A stretch of DNA of 64,000 nucleotides from Glycomyces luteolus (GTDB lineage Bacteria; Actinomycetota; Actinomycetes; Mycobacteriales; Micromonosporaceae), in contig NZ_JAPZVP010000024.1 of the NCBI RefSeq assembly GCF_027622875.1, positions 19,653-83,652 on the forward strand, written 5' to 3'. Under the pieces are notes generated by a model. It was given only the letters and a program-made list of their open reading frames with translations. It made no database searches and was not told the origin of the DNA. The position numbers and the translations under genes are program-made. Positions 1 to 8,446 of the stretch are shown piece by piece. Within the stretch, counting starts at the first letter, position 1; every line of letters starts with the position of its first letter.

Positions 1-2686
1 GGTCGAGCTGACGGGCGCTGAGGCGCGCGAGCTCGCGAGCGATGAGCGGGTCGTCGCCATCGTTCCCGACCAGCTGCTCGAACCCCAGTTGGACACCTCG
101 AGCGAGTTCCTCGGTCTGTCCGGAGAGGACGGTTCCTGGGAGGCAGAGTTCGGCGGCGGCGAGCACGCCGGCGAAGGCGTCGTCATCGGGATCGTCGACG
201 GCGGTTTCACCCCTGAGAATCCGATGTTCGCGCCGCTTCCGGAGCCGCGCCCGGACCAGGACGTCATCGACGCCAAGTGGCAGGGCGAATGCGTTGAGGG
301 CGAGGACAAGCCCGAGAACAACGTCACCTGCAGCAACAAGGTGATCGGCGCCCGCTGGTTCGACTCCAACGGCCACAGCGACGCTGAAGGCTTCAAGTCG
401 CCGCGCGAGGAGTTCAACCACGGCACGCACGTGGCCACCACGGCCGCAGGGAATCTCGACACCGAGGCCGTCGTCGACGGCGTCGAGGTCGGCCCGCTCT
501 CGGGCATGGCTCCGGCGGCGCGGCTCGCCGTCTACAAGGTCTGCTGGATCGCCATCGACGGCTTCTGCCCCACCTCCGACATCCTCGCCGCGATCGACGC
601 GGCCGTGAGCGACGGCGTCGACGTCATCAACATGTCCCTCGGCGGCCCGAGGGACAACATCATCGACCCGGTCGCGATGGCGCTCTTCGCCGCAGCCGAG
701 GCGGGCGTGTTCGTCGCGACCGCTGCCGGCAACTCCGGCGACGAAGGTCCCGGCACCCTTGAGCACAACGCGCCGTGGATCACCTCCGTCGCCGCCGGCA
801 CCCACTCCCGCACCTTCGAAGGCGAACTGGAGCTCGGCGACGGCCAGATCCTCAATTATGCCGCGAGCAGCCTGCGGTCCACCGACACCGCGGCCGGTCT
901 GGCCATGGCCGAGGACGTCGCCGTCGACGGCGCCGACCCGGCCGAGGCGCGGCAGTGCGTGTCCGGCACCCTCGACGCCGCCGAGGTCGCGGGCCGGGCG
1001 GTCGCCTGCGCCCGGGGCGTGACCTTCTTCGACGAGAAGGCGCAGGCCGTGGCCGATGCGGGCGGCGCGTTCGCCATCGTCTACAACGACGACCCGGCGG
1101 CCCCGGACGAAATGGGGAACGGCTGGGATACGCCGCTGTGGACGGTGCAGCTCGATCTGGCCGGGGGAGACGCCCTCGAGGCCTATGCCGCGGGGAGCGA
1201 TGCCGCCACGGTGACCGCCCACGTGTTCGAGGCGGTCACCCAGACCGCGCCGGTCTCGACCAGCTGGTCCTCCCAAGGCCCGGCGATCGCGGGCGGCGGC
1301 GACCTGCTCAAGCCCGACATCACCGCGCCGGGAGAGGAGATCCTCGCCGGATACCTGCCCACCTCGAATGCGGACGGCGGCCACTTCGGCTTCATGAGCG
1401 GCACCTCCATGGCCAGCCCGCACATCGCCGGACTCGCCGCGCTTCTCAAGAGCGCCAACCCCGACTGGTCGCCCATGGCCATCAAATCGGCCATCATGAC
1501 CACCGCTTACAACGAGAACACCGAGGGCGAGCCGATCGAACGAGCGGGCACCGACGCCCCGGCCACCCCGTTCCACACCGGTGCGGGACACGCCGACGGC
1601 CAGGCCATGTTCGATCCGGGCCTCGTCTACGACTCCGGCGCGACCGACTGGACCCTCTACGCCTGCGCGATCGGCCAGCTCCAGCAGCTGGAGCCCGCCG
1701 ACACCTGCGAGACCGCCGAGGCCGAGCACGGCGCCGTCGACCCGAGCGACCTGAACTACCCGTCGATTGCGGTCGGCGACATGACCGGGAACCAGACGAT
1801 CACCCGCACGGTCACCAACGTCGACGACATGATCGGCGTCTACACCCCGGTGGTCGAAGCCCCGCCGGGCTTCACCGCGAAAGTGGACCGCAAACTCCTG
1901 GTCGTTGAACCCGGCGCGTCGGCGACGTACTCGGTCGCCTTCACCCGCACCGACGCGGCGGCCGAGGAATGGTCGTTCGGATCGCTGACCTGGCGCGACT
2001 GGCACGGGCACGAGGTCCGCAGCCCGATCGCCCTGCGCGCACTGGACATCGTCGCCCCCAGCGAATTGTCCGGTGAAGGCGCCGCCGGCTCGATCGAGTA
2101 CGACGTCACGACCGGCATCGACGGCAGGATCGATCTGGCCGCCTCCGGCCTGACCGCATCGGACACCCGGACGCTCTCCCTGTCCAATCCGGACGGATCG
2201 GCGTTCCCGGAAGACGAACCGGTCGAACGCGACCAGACCAGGGCCTTCGAACTCGCCGTCCCGGAGGATGCTGTGATGGGTCGCGTCGCCGCCTTCGGCG
2301 CCGACCACGAATCGGAGACCGATATCGACCTCTTCGTCTACGAGCAGTCGGACGACGGGTCGCTCGACCTGATCGGCGCTCCGCTCCTGGCTGGTTCAGA
2401 TGAATACGTCGATCTGGAAGCAGGCCGAAGCTACACGGTCTACGTCGATCTCTGGTACGCCCCGACCGACACCGTCGAAGCCGTCGTCCACACCTGGGTC
2501 GTCCCCGAGTCGGCCGCGGGGAACCTGACCGCGAGCCCGGATTCGCTTGAGGCGACGGTCGGCGGCGTCCACACCGTGACGGCCACCTGGTCCGGTCTCG
2601 AAGCGGGACGGCACTACCTCGGCACCATCGCCTACCTCAACGACGGCGCAATCCTCCGGCGCACCATCGTGGCGATCGACCGCTGA
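1..2686 (+). CDS. Secreted subtilisin-like serine protease (S8), 5' end outside window
   Basis: The reading frame is open from base 2 and ends at TGA 2684-2686; the signal peptide and most of the inhibitor propeptide lie before the window. The visible part starts at the end of an I9-type propeptide, followed by the S8 catalytic domain with Asp in VIGIVDGGFTPENP, His in NHGTHVATTAAGN and Ser in SGTSMASPHIAGLAAL. A PA-type insert lies between His and Ser, and a beta-sandwich C-terminal region follows. It is closely related throughout to the complete protease at 27901-30963, which allows the missing N-terminus to be inferred. It probably acts outside the cell on proteins. A strong terminator follows directly. 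Substrate is unknown. Confidence 0.93.
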   Translation, partial: VELTGAEARELASDERVVAIVPDQLLEPQLDTSSEFLGLSGEDGSWEAEFGGGEHAGEGVVIGIVDGGFTPENPMFAPLPEPRPDQDVIDAKWQGECVEGEDKPENNVTCSNKVIGARWFDSNGHSDAEGFKSPREEFNHGTHVATTAAGNLDTEAVVDGVEVGPLSGMAPAARLAVYKVCWIAIDGFCPTSDILAAIDAAVSDGVDVINMSLGGPRDNIIDPVAMALFAAAEAGVFVATAAGNSGDEGPGTLEHNAPWITSVAAGTHSRTFEGELELGDGQILNYAASSLRSTDTAAGLAMAEDVAVDGADPAEARQCVSGTLDAAEVAGRAVACARGVTFFDEKAQAVADAGGAFAIVYNDDPAAPDEMGNGWDTPLWTVQLDLAGGDALEAYAAGSDAATVTAHVFEAVTQTAPVSTSWSSQGPAIAGGGDLLKPDITAPGEEILAGYLPTSNADGGHFGFMSGTSMASPHIAGLAALLKSANPDWSPMAIKSAIMTTAYNENTEGEPIERAGTDAPATPFHTGAGHADGQAMFDPGLVYDSGATDWTLYACAIGQLQQLEPADTCETAEAEHGAVDPSDLNYPSIAVGDMTGNQTITRTVTNVDDMIGVYTPVVEAPPGFTAKVDRKLLVVEPGASATYSVAFTRTDAAAEEWSFGSLTWRDWHGHEVRSPIALRALDIVAPSELSGEGAAGSIEYDVTTGIDGRIDLAASGLTASDTRTLSLSNPDGSAFPEDEPVERDQTRAFELAVPEDAVMGRVAAFGADHESETDIDLFVYEQSDDGSLDLIGAPLLAGSDEYVDLEAGRSYTVYVDLWYAPTDTVEAVVHTWVVPESAAGNLTASPDSLEATVGGVHTVTATWSGLEAGRHYLGTIAYLNDGAILRRTIVAIDR

Positions 2687-2696
2687 CCCCATAGCC

Positions 2697-2749
2697 GGCC
2701 CCGCCTCCGAACCTCACACTGCCGGGTTGAGGTCGGAGGCGGGGCCTTT
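2697..2749 (+). terminator. Rho-independent terminator after the subtilase
   Basis: A long inverted repeat (left arm GGCCCCGCCTCCGA plus ACCTCA, right arm TGAGGTCGGAGGCGGGGCC, one bulged A) starts 10 nt after the protease stop and is followed by TTT. It may also end transcription of the convergent dehydrogenase gene. Confidence 0.8.
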
Positions 2750-2777
2750 GCCACGCCGGAGCCGTTGCTCGAAGCGC

Positions 2778-3788
2778 CTAGTCGACCTCGCGGACGAAGA
2801 CCGGCTTGCGGTGCCGCTCGGTCAGGACCTCGGGCAGCCGCTCCCAGTCGTAGACGCCGGACACGACGCGTCCGGGGTCGACGTCGCCGTGGAGGGCCAG
2901 GTCGAGTGCGTCGGGCAGATGGACGCGGACGTTGTCGCGGGCGATGCGCATGGTGACGCCGGTGAGGTACATGTCGAGCAGCGGCAGTTCCCCGGGCCGG
3001 AAGTGGTTCCCCGCTGATTCGCAGAAGCCCTCGGGGACAAGGGATTCGAGCGCTTCACCCAGTTCGTCGACGCGGCCCGTGGCCTCGACTGCCAGGTCGA
3101 AGCCCTTTTCATCCGGCATGAGCTCCTCGGCAGTGCGGGCGCCGAAGCCCTCCGCGAGGTTGCGGTGCTCGCGTTCGGGGTCGATGTAGAGGACGTCAGA
3201 GGCGCCGAGGGCGCGGGCGATGTCGCACACGTACAGGCCGATGCTGCCCCGCGCGATGACGACCACGCGGGCACCCGGCACTCGCTTCAGATGCGGAGCC
3301 ACCAGTCGCCACGCCAGCGACCAGTTGTCGCCGGCCGAGGCCATGGCGACCGGGTCCAGGCCCGCCGGGAGCGGCACGAGCATGGCGTCGGCCCACGGCA
3401 CGCGGACGAGGTCGGCGAACAGGCCGCCCCAGTTCCCGCCGAGCGGCGCACCGTACATCGCCATGTGCGGCACCGCAGTGCAGTGCGCGGTGAGTCCGGC
3501 GCGGCAGCGATCGCAGGTCCCGCAGTTGATCGCCCACGGGACGACCACCAGGTCGCCGGGCCTCACGGCCGTGACGGAATCGCCGGTCTCCACGACCCGG
3601 GCCACGCACTCGTGGCCGATCGGAAACGGCGGCTCGATGAAGCCGTGCCCGGCGATGATCATCGAGTCCACATCGCAGGTCGTGGCGGCGACCGGTGCGA
3701 CGATCGCCTGCTGATCGGACTCCAGGCGCGGGTCGGGTGCTTCGCGCCATTCAAGGGTGCGGCGCGCGACGTAGGTCAGTTCACGCAT
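2778..3788 (-). CDS. Zinc-dependent medium-chain alcohol dehydrogenase-like oxidoreductase
   Basis: The 336-residue MDR protein begins at ATG 3788 (MRELTYVARR). A catalytic-zinc Cys lies in TTCDVDSM, the GHE motif in PIGHECVARV, and a structural-zinc cluster in CGTCDRCRAGLTAHC. The nucleotide-binding part (VVVIARGSIGLYVCDIARALG) has a degenerate glycine motif, and an acidic residue follows strand 2 (YIDPER). The family oxidises alcohols or polyols, or reduces carbonyls, with NAD(P). Only 4 nt separate it from the upstream tautomerase gene, so the two are probably co-transcribed from the TetR-operator promoter at 4235-4285. The substrate cannot be inferred. In-frame sequence upstream of 3788 overlaps the tautomerase gene and was not used. 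Confidence 0.88.
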   Translation of the reverse strand: MRELTYVARRTLEWREAPDPRLESDQQAIVAPVAATTCDVDSMIIAGHGFIEPPFPIGHECVARVVETGDSVTAVRPGDLVVVPWAINCGTCDRCRAGLTAHCTAVPHMAMYGAPLGGNWGGLFADLVRVPWADAMLVPLPAGLDPVAMASAGDNWSLAWRLVAPHLKRVPGARVVVIARGSIGLYVCDIARALGASDVLYIDPEREHRNLAEGFGARTAEELMPDEKGFDLAVEATGRVDELGEALESLVPEGFCESAGNHFRPGELPLLDMYLTGVTMRIARDNVRVHLPDALDLALHGDVDPGRVVSGVYDWERLPEVLTERHRKPVFVREVD

Positions 3789-3792
3789 CGGC

Positions 3793-4209
3793 CTACCCCT
3801 TCGCCAGTGCGGCCAGTTCGGCGTACGTGACGACCTGGCCGCCCGCACCCCAGGTGCCATCGGGCTGCTCGTGGACGAGCACCCACACGCGCAGGGCCTC
3901 AGACGCGGGGAGCCCGGCCGCGGCCAGGACGGTCCGGGTGGCCTCCTCCACGAGCCCGGCCTTGCGGCGTTCGGACAGCGCACCCTGCGGCACGGTGGCC
4001 TCGACGAGGAAACGCGGCGCGTCGTCCTCGGCGGTGGTCTGCGCACCTTCGGGTAGCTCGATGAGGTAGCTCCATGCCTGGGCGCGAAAGAACTCCGTGT
4101 CGGGCGCACCCTCCCACCGCAGGAGCGCGGCGTTCAGTTCGCGCTGGATGCTCGAACGGCCTTCCACGGTGAGTGCGCCGGGTGGCACGGTCAGTCGGAT
4201 CATCGGCAT
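3793..4209 (-). CDS. Tautomerase-superfamily protein with N-terminal proline
   Basis: This 138-residue protein starts MPMIRLTVPPG, so Pro would be residue 1 after Met removal, as required for the catalytic proline of the 4-oxalocrotonate tautomerase/MIF superfamily. The start at 4209 is set by GAGAGGAA about 6 nt upstream and by this proline; a start 21 nt further upstream would bury it. The length fits a protein made of two fused beta-alpha-beta units. It lies between a TetR-controlled promoter and the dehydrogenase gene. The inferred role is enol-keto tautomerisation, or possibly dehalogenation or hydration, in the same catabolic or detoxification step. Substrate unknown. Confidence 0.75.
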   Translation of the reverse strand: MPMIRLTVPPGALTVEGRSSIQRELNAALLRWEGAPDTEFFRAQAWSYLIELPEGAQTTAEDDAPRFLVEATVPQGALSERRKAGLVEEATRTVLAAAGLPASEALRVWVLVHEQPDGTWGAGGQVVTYAELAALAKG

Positions 4210-4234
4210 GGCGAGTTTCCTCTCGATCAAGTCC

Positions 4235-4285
4235 TATAACGGTCGTCATAGAATTGGATCGCGGTAGGCTATCACGAGTGTTATA
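4235..4285. promoter_or_regulatory. Paired TetR operators in the tautomerase-tetR divergent promoter
   Basis: Site 1 (4235-4250) reads TATAACGGTCGTCATA. Site 2 (4270-4285) reads TATCACGAGTGTTATA, whose complement is TATAACACTCGTGATA. They start exactly 35 bp apart. Site 1 is repeated exactly at 5379-5394. They fill the 94-bp gap between the divergent tautomerase and tetR starts, so the TetR protein probably represses both genes. Confidence 0.75.
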
Positions 4286-4303
4286 ACCGAGGGAAGGGCT
4301 GAA

Positions 4304-4891
4304 ATGGCGAAGGCGAGTACACCGTCGCGCGAGCGCATCGTGGCCGGCGCCGCTGACCTGATCAGCAGGCGCGGCCTGAACGCCGCGAGCATCCGCGAGC
4401 TGGCCAAGCACGCGCACGCCCCGCTCGGCTCGACCTACCACTACTTCCCGGGCGGCAAGCGCCAAGTCGCCACCGAAGCGGTCGAGTTCGCGGGCGAGGC
4501 CGTTTCCCGCAGGCTGCGAAAGGAACTCGTCGAAGGGCCGGTCGAAGGACTCCGCGCGTTCCTCGGGTTGTGGCGTGGCATCGTCGTCGACTCGGACTTC
4601 CGGGCTGGCTGCCCGGTGCTCGCCGTCTCTGTGGAGGAACCGCCCGAGGGGGAGGAGACGCCGGAGCTCGCGGCGGCGGCCAAGGCCTTCGCCGAATGGC
4701 AGGCGCTGCTCGCCGACTCCCTGCTGGCGCACGGCGTCGACGCCGAGACCGCTGCTGATCTGGCGGTCCTCATCGTCGCCTCGGTCGAAGGCGCAACCGC
4801 GATGTGTCGCGCCGCGCGCAGCGAACTGCCGCTCGACCGGGTCGAGCGGCAGTTGGAAGCGGCGATCCTCAGGGTGCTGCCCTCCGCGTGA
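4304..4891 (+). CDS. TetR-family transcriptional regulator
   Basis: The 195-residue protein has an N-terminal TetR helix-turn-helix (residues about 8-55, recognition region ending GSTYHYFPGGKRQ) and a ligand-binding C-terminal domain resembling the LmrA/YxaF type. The ATG at 4304 follows GAGGGAAGGG. It is divergent from the tautomerase/dehydrogenase operon and convergent, with a 5-bp gap, with the second tautomerase gene. Operators matching in sequence and spacing lie before both tautomerase genes, so this is very likely their local repressor and autoregulated. The ligand is unknown; an organic substrate or product of the neighbouring enzymes is the natural guess. Confidence 0.9.
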   Translation: MAKASTPSRERIVAGAADLISRRGLNAASIRELAKHAHAPLGSTYHYFPGGKRQVATEAVEFAGEAVSRRLRKELVEGPVEGLRAFLGLWRGIVVDSDFRAGCPVLAVSVEEPPEGEETPELAAAAKAFAEWQALLADSLLAHGVDAETAADLAVLIVASVEGATAMCRAARSELPLDRVERQLEAAILRVLPSA

Positions 4892-4896
4892 CCGGC

Positions 4897-5367
4897 TCAG
4901 GCGTCGAGCGCGGCCCGGATCGCCTTGACCTTGTCCTCGGTGAACACGCCGGTCTCCAGGAGCGACAGGACCGAGAGCACGCCGCCGCTCGAGCCCCAGC
5001 TGCCCTCGTCGATGACCCGGAAGTTGACCCACCAGGCCGGTGAGGGCGCGTCGAGCCCGAGGGCCTCGGCCATGGCGGCGAGGATGCGCTCGATGACCTC
5101 GGTCCGGACCTCCTGGCGCCAGTCGCCGTCCATGACCGCGATGTCGATGACCATGGAATCGGCTCCGGTCTCGGCGATCAGGCGCCCGCCGATCGCCATC
5201 GCGTCGGCCTCGCGCTCGGTGAAGAGCACCTGGAATCCGGGTCGGGCGGGGGGCGCGAACTGGCCGACCTCGGGCACGAGTACCGCGTCGGTCAGGGTCT
5301 CGGCTAGGACGCGGCGCTGCTCGGCGCTGATGCGGCCTTTCGGGCTGTTCACGTTGATGACGGTCAT
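4897..5367 (-). CDS. Tautomerase-like protein lacking Pro-1
   Basis: The 156-residue protein has two beta-alpha-beta-like halves (MTVINVNSPKG and MVIDIAVMDGDW) and a WGSSGGVLSV segment comparable with WGAGGQVVTY in the first tautomerase, so I read it as a paralogue. It begins MTV, not MP, so the usual catalytic proline is absent. The start is well fixed by TAGGAGG six nt upstream. Its promoter carries the same operator pair as the first tautomerase, with site 1 only 11 bp upstream of the ATG and abutting the ribosome binding site. It may be a non-canonical enzyme or the partner subunit of a hetero-oligomer. Function uncertain. Confidence 0.65.
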   Translation of the reverse strand: MTVINVNSPKGRISAEQRRVLAETLTDAVLVPEVGQFAPPARPGFQVLFTEREADAMAIGGRLIAETGADSMVIDIAVMDGDWRQEVRTEVIERILAAMAEALGLDAPSPAWWVNFRVIDEGSWGSSGGVLSVLSLLETGVFTEDKVKAIRAALDA

Positions 5368-5378
5368 CTTCTGCCTCC

Positions 5379-5429
5379 TATAACGGTCGTCATAAACCGA
5401 GGATACACAGACTTATAGCGACTGTTATA
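5379..5429. promoter_or_regulatory. Second copy of the paired TetR operators
   Basis: TATAACGGTCGTCATA lies at 5379-5394, identical to 4235-4250. TATAGCGACTGTTATA lies at 5414-5429, with complement TATAACAGTCGCTATA. The starts are again exactly 35 bp apart and in the same relative orientation as at 4235-4285. The pair sits just upstream of the minus-strand tautomerase gene. Confidence 0.75.
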
Positions 5430-5498
5430 GCAACGGCGGTGGTTGTGAGGTGGTCGTCGGTCGGCGTATCTCGACTCGTTCCGAACACCCGGAGTCCA

Positions 5499-6149
5499 TC
5501 AGTCTCGAGCCAGGCCCAGTTCCCCGGCGCGGATGCCGGCCTGGAATCGTGAGTCGGCGCCGAGGATGGCGAGGAGCTCGGCGACTCTGCGGTGATAGGT
5601 GCGCAGCGACATGCCGAGCTGCCGGGCGGCCGCCGCATCGGTGACCCCGGATCCGAGCGCACGCAGCACCTTGCGGGCCGAATCGTCCAGCAGGGGGCGG
5701 TCGGAGGCCAGGAACGCCTCAAGGTCGGCAGCCGCCTCCCAGGCTGCCTCGAATAGGGCATAGGCCCCGTTGACGAGTGCGGCGGCGTTGCTCATGGTGT
5801 ACCGGCGGGTGGCTGCCGCGGCGCCGGGAGACTCGGCCAGGATCATGGTCCGGCGATCGACGAAGACCGTCCCCTGCGGCAGCGGTGCTGCGGTGATTCG
5901 GACCTGGAAGCCGTGGGCCGCCATCTCCCGCAAGGCCAGCCGGTCCCGTTCGTCGGCGAGTACGGCCGGGCTGAACAGCTTGCGGACCGCACCCGCGGAA
6001 CCGGCCGCACGCAGGCGCGCACTTTCCCGAGCACCGGGAAAGGTGTCCAGGTCGTGGGCGATGTTGACGAACTCGCCGCCGTGCGCCGCCAGCGGTCCCA
6101 ACCGGGTCCTGAGCTCGAGATCGCCGTAAAGGGTCACGGTCGCTGTCAT
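5499..6149 (-). CDS. LuxR-type HTH regulator without receiver domain
   Basis: The 216-residue protein has an N-terminal alpha/beta region (MTATVTLYGDLELRTRLG) and a C-terminal LuxR/GerE-like helix-turn-helix in about the last 60 residues (KVLRALGSGVTDAAAARQLG, then MSLRTYHRRVAELLAILGA). No phospho-acceptor receiver motif is present, which matches a common actinobacterial class of orphan LuxR regulators. ATG 6149 is preceded by GGGTGG. It is divergent from the aldo/keto reductase gene, 72 bp away, and could control it; no operator is obvious. Confidence 0.75.
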   Translation of the reverse strand: MTATVTLYGDLELRTRLGPLAAHGGEFVNIAHDLDTFPGARESARLRAAGSAGAVRKLFSPAVLADERDRLALREMAAHGFQVRITAAPLPQGTVFVDRRTMILAESPGAAAATRRYTMSNAAALVNGAYALFEAAWEAAADLEAFLASDRPLLDDSARKVLRALGSGVTDAAAARQLGMSLRTYHRRVAELLAILGADSRFQAGIRAGELGLARD

Positions 6150-6221
6150 CCACCCATTATGCCGTGGCAGAAACCTGCCAGCGCCTGGAACGGGGGCGGG
6201 TTCCGAAGAACACTGGGGCCC

Positions 6222-7070
6222 ATGAACAACGACTTTCTCCTCGGCGGCGACCTGCGGGTCGATCGCTTCGGATTCGGCGCGATGCGCCTGCCGTCCCAGC
6301 AGGGCATGGGCGGCCCCGCCCGCGACCCCGAGACCGGGCGCGCCGTGCTGCGGCGCGCCATCGAACTCGGTGTGAACCACATCGACACCGCCGACTTCTA
6401 CGTGAGCGGCGACGGCGCGGTACGCGCGAACACCCTCATCCGCGAAGCACTGCACCCGTACCCGTCCGACCTCGTCATCGCCACCAAAGTGGGCCCGAAG
6501 ATCGGACCGCAGGGCCTCGCCCACGCCACTGCCGCCGAGCTGCGGGGCCTGATCGAGGACAACCTCAAGAATCTCGGCGTGGACCGGCTCGACCTGGTCT
6601 ACCTGCGCATCGGCCCGATGGCACCACCGCATGGCGAGTCACTCGCCGACCGCTTCGAAGCACTCGCGGCGCTCCGCGAGGAGGGCCTGATCCGCCACCT
6701 GGGCATCAGCAACGTCGACACCGACCACCTGGCCGAGGCCCTGTCGATCGCACCCGTCGTCGCGGTGCAGAACCACTTCCACGCCGGCTGGAGCGACGAC
6801 GCCTCGATGCTGGCGGCCTGCGAGCGGCGGGGCATCGCCTTCGTCCCGTTCTTCCCCATCGGCGGCGGCCGCGACCTGGACGACGAGCGGCTGGCCAAGA
6901 TCGCCGCCCGGCACGGCGCCACGGTGCCGCAGGTCGGCTTGGCCCTGCTCCTCGCGCAGTCGTCGGCCACCCTGGCCATTCCTGGTACCGGCACCGTCTC
7001 GCACCTGGAGGAGAACCTGGCCGCGGCCCAGATCGTCCTGACAGCGGAAGACCTCGCCGAATTCGCCTGA
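6222..7070 (+). CDS. Aldo/keto reductase
   Basis: The 282-residue AKR barrel has the Asp in HIDTADFY, the Tyr in DFYVSGDG and the Lys in VIATKVGPK. The usual catalytic His (LHxP) is replaced: the strand reads LDLVYLRIGP. The same substitution occurs in the YdbC-like branch of AKRs. The cofactor-binding end (AIPGTGTVSHLEENLAA) is intact. The ATG at 6222 has only a weak ribosome site (CTGGGGCC). It is divergent from the LuxR-type regulator. NADPH-dependent carbonyl reduction is expected; the substrate is not predictable. Confidence 0.87.
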   Translation: MNNDFLLGGDLRVDRFGFGAMRLPSQQGMGGPARDPETGRAVLRRAIELGVNHIDTADFYVSGDGAVRANTLIREALHPYPSDLVIATKVGPKIGPQGLAHATAAELRGLIEDNLKNLGVDRLDLVYLRIGPMAPPHGESLADRFEALAALREEGLIRHLGISNVDTDHLAEALSIAPVVAVQNHFHAGWSDDASMLAACERRGIAFVPFFPIGGGRDLDDERLAKIAARHGATVPQVGLALLLAQSSATLAIPGTGTVSHLEENLAAAQIVLTAEDLAEFA

Positions 7071-7212
7071 GCGGACCGGTGCACTCGCCGAGCACTCGAT
7101 CGAAGGGCGCGTCCTAGTCGCAAGGCCGGTCAGCGCGATGTACAACTGAGAAAATCGGCTCGCCTAGAAAAACCGATCTACAGGCGACAGCCATCAGAAT
7201 CAGGAGTGCCGT

Positions 7213-8089
7213 GTGCCGAGCCTTGCGATGCGGACGCTGTCGGTCGTGTTGAGAGCGACGAGGAAGCCGGCCATGGCCACGGCCGAACGAGCACGGGCCG
7301 ACATGAACAAGCCCAAGGCCGACCCCACGCCACCCGCGACACTGCGGCGGCGCCATGCGGTGACCGTCCGGATGGTCGAGGGCTTTCCCTCCCGTCGCCC
7401 CTCGATCAGTGCCCGAGCCGGACAAAGCACTGATCTACCTGCATGGCGGCGCCTACATCCACGAGATCACCCGCCGACACTGGCATTTCATCTCCCGCTT
7501 GGCCGATGCCGGCCGCCGAGTCGACGTCCCCCTCTATGGGCTTGCGCCCCAGCACGTCTACCGCGAGGCGTTTCCCTTGGTCACCGACGTCCACCGGAAC
7601 CTGCTCGATCGGTACCCACCGGAATCGATCACCTGGGCCGGCGACTCGGCCGGCGGGGGACTCGCACTCGCAGTGACCCAGACCCTTCCCGGAACCGGAC
7701 TGCCCATGGCAGCCAGGCTCATCCTGCTGTCCCCCTGGCTGGACATCACCCTGTCGAACCCTCGGATCCGGCAGATAGAACAACGAGATCCGTGGCTGTC
7801 CAGAGCGGGCCTCATCGAAGCCGGACGGGCATGGGCAGGCGGAGACGACCCGCACGACCCGCGATTGAGTCCGATCAACGGCCCTATGGCCGGGCTGCCA
7901 CCTATCGACCTGTACATCGGGACCGCCGACATCTTCGACCCCGACGCCCGGAGACTCCGCGAACAGGCCGAGCAAGCCGGCACCACCATCCGCCTCACCG
8001 AGGTCGAAGGCGCCTTCCACGTCTACGCCCTGGCGCCCGTACCCGAAGCACGCGTATCAACTCGAGCCATCCTCGCCGCACTGCAATAG
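7213..8089 (+). pseudogene. Alpha/beta hydrolase (HSL/carboxylesterase family), frameshifted
   Basis: From GTG 7213 (CAGGAG seven nt upstream) a frame encodes a plausible N-terminal arm ending at VRMVEGFPS (about 7396). The catalytic part continues in the next frame from about 7400: ALIYLHGGAY (oxyanion hole), GDSAGG (Ser nucleophile), the acid in GTADIFDPDA and the His in GAFHVY. Homologues usually have an N-terminal segment just before the HGG motif, so the two frames probably form one gene with a +1 shift near 7395-7400. A shorter product could start at GTG 7409 (226 residues) but would begin only 8 residues before strand ALIYLHGG. A sequencing error is possible. Confidence 0.65.
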
Positions 8090-8218
8090 TCCTTGACTGC
8101 TTGCAGTTATGGTCGAGTCAGGGTGGAGAGCTGAACTCTCATCCAAATGGATCTGCGCAGGATTTGACACAACTCCTAGCTTTGGCGGAGATGTTTGGTC
8201 TGCTTTAGCGTCAACCGG

Positions 8219-8414
8219 TGATTACGGCAGGTGGTTTGGGTCGCGCTACGGCGGAAAGTTTGGATCGCACCAACATCGATACTGGCTGATGTTCTGGTAG
8301 TGGTGGGCCTCGATGTCAGAAAGTTTGGATCGCACCTCGACGACTGAAGGCATCGACGGGAATCGATCGACGGAAACCGGACCGCGACGCCCGGGCGGAA
8401 AGTTCGGGTCGCAC
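8219..8414 (+). repeat. Left terminal region of the IS21-like element with three 21-bp repeats
   Basis: After the tip come L1 8250-8270 (GGCGGAAAGTTTGGATCGCA plus C), L2 8315-8335 (GTCAGAAAGTTTGGATCGCA plus C) and L3 8394-8414 (GGCGGAAAGTTCGGGTCGCA plus C). The same repeats appear inverted at 12938-13092. Multiple subterminal repeats are a hallmark of IS21-family transposase-binding ends. Confidence 0.75.
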
Positions 8415-8446
8415 CTGGCCGCACTCGGGTGAGTGACGGCCCGCCA

